Shown in pieces: positions 33,007 to 33,732 of a DNA stretch of 33,732 bases (positions within the stretch are counted from its first letter, which is position 1; the number at the start of each line of letters is the position of its first letter). The position numbers and the translations under genes are program-made. This DNA is from Prevotellaceae bacterium UBA7028 (GTDB taxonomy: Bacteria; Bacteroidota; Bacteroidia; Bacteroidales; Bacteroidaceae). The notes under the pieces are model-generated. The model saw only the letters and a program-made list of their open reading frames with translations, did not search any database and had not been told where the DNA came from. The stretch is taken from the NCBI GenBank assembly GCA_002494215.1, contig DLBF01000125.1:1-33732 (forward strand). The letters run 5' to 3'.

Positions 33007-33732
33007 ATGATGACACAGAACAACCAAAACACTTTCCTGCAACAATTTGCCCGCAACCTGGTTGACGAGGCACGTGCAGGTAAACTTGACCCTGTTATTG
33101 GCAGGGACGAGGAAATTAGGCGTGTGCTGCAGATACTCTCCCGTAGGACCAAAAACAACCCTATCCTGATAGGTGAACCGGGCACAGGTAAGACCGCCAT
33201 TGTGGAGGGGCTGGCCCACAGAATACTTAGGGGAGATGTCCCTGAGAACCTAAAGGAGAAGCAGCTATACAGCCTGGATATGGGCGCCCTGGTAGCCGGA
33301 GCCAAATACAAAGGCGAGTTTGAGGAACGTCTGAAAGGCGTTGTAAACGAGGTGGTTAAGAGCGAGGGTAACATCATCCTATTTATAGATGAGATACACA
33401 CGCTGGTGGGCGCCGGAAAGAGCGAGGGCGCCATGGATGCCGCCAACATCCTGAAGCCTGCCCTGGCCCGAGGAGAACTGCGTAGCATAGGTGCTACCAC
33501 ATTGGACGAATACCAGAAGTACTTCGAGGTGGACAAGGCATTGGAGCGTAGGTTCCAAACCGTTATGGTGGATGAACCCGACCGTCTGGCCAGCATCAGC
33601 ATCTTGCGTGGTTTGAAAGAGCGCTACGAGAACCATCACCACGTACGTATTCAAGACGACGCCATCATTGCCGCCGTAGAGCTTTCTACACGTTATATTA
33701 CGGAACGTTTCCTTCCCGACAAGGCCATCGAC
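33007..33732 (+). CDS. ClpB-like AAA+ disaggregase lacking the Clp N-domain (partial at the window end)
   Basis: The first 242 codons of an AAA+ unfoldase, cut by the right window edge. It begins [42 protein letters not shown] and enters the first ATPase domain at once: Walker A GEPGTGKT (56-63), Walker B ILFIDE (124-129) and the arginine finger region LERRFQ. Normal ClpB carries about 140-150 N-terminal residues (Clp_N) before this point; here only about 30 precede GRDEEIRR. The frame has a stop at 32941-32943 and the 112-nt gap after the upstream terminator cannot hold the missing domain. A good Shine-Dalgarno-like AAGGAG lies 7 nt before ATG 33007. The rest of the protein, and so ClpB versus ClpC/other Hsp100, cannot be judged here. 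Confidence 0.85.
   Translation, partial: MMTQNNQNTFLQQFARNLVDEARAGKLDPVIGRDEEIRRVLQILSRRTKNNPILIGEPGTGKTAIVEGLAHRILRGDVPENLKEKQLYSLDMGALVAGAKYKGEFEERLKGVVNEVVKSEGNIILFIDEIHTLVGAGKSEGAMDAANILKPALARGELRSIGATTLDEYQKYFEVDKALERRFQTVMVDEPDRLASISILRGLKERYENHHHVRIQDDAIIAAVELSTRYITERFLPDKAID

Overview
The window looks like chromosomal DNA of a Prevotella-type Bacteroidales. The evidence is: promoters of the Bacteroidota type (TTTG, about 19 nt, TAnnTTTG) in front of several genes; C10 and M6 secreted proteases and a BspA-like leucine-rich protein; C-terminal sorting-like domains (YDLxGR ... LPKGIYVV); SusE/F-like and GH31 proteins; a TonB receptor with an AraC regulator. The species cannot be fixed from the sequence alone. 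No rRNA, tRNA, CRISPR array, transposase or phage gene was seen.

Positions 1-9907 are the downstream part of an aryl-polyene/flexirubin-type lipid-pigment cluster, cut by the left window edge. The order is acyl carrier protein, ketosynthase with a fused second ketosynthase-like (chain-length-factor-like) domain, small EamA/SMR protein, LolA-like carrier, hotdog dehydratase, GT2-acyltransferase fusion, alpha/beta hydrolase, MMPL exporter, second ACP, and AMP-dependent ligase. Most junctions overlap by 4-17 nt, so this is one translationally coupled operon. Ketoreductase, starter-unit enzyme and further ketosynthases are not in the window and may lie upstream. The inferred pathway is: ligase and ACPs load the starter, the KS fusion and dehydratase build the polyene, the GT2/acyltransferase attaches it to a lipid, and MMPL plus LolA move the product to the outer membrane.

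Positions 10001-15001 hold a C10 protease, a 741-bp non-coding stretch with an array of 7-bp repeats, a degenerate reading frame and a perfect 46-bp palindrome inside further inverted repeats, an HU-like protein, and a DMT permease behind a tandemly duplicated promoter block. Positions 14994-24972 hold a CE1-type esterase, an MFS permease, a GH31 glycosidase with a SusE/F-like protein (one operon, minus strand), an AraC regulator, a TonB receptor whose promoter carries paired direct repeats, and a Gfo/Idh/MocA oxidoreductase. Positions 25163-33732 hold Tex, the internally deleted remnant of a probable GH43-type gene, an M6 protease, a BspA-like surface protein, a 55-residue small ORF, and the start of a ClpB-like ATPase that lacks the Clp N-domain.

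The most unusual feature is window-wide: about a dozen degenerate arrays with a strict 7-nt period. They sit at gene borders, where they supply start and stop codons, and also inside the C-terminal domains of secreted proteins. Successive arrays change repeat type but keep the 7-nt phase. A second, GC-rich inverted module occurs between genes and in frame within four proteins.
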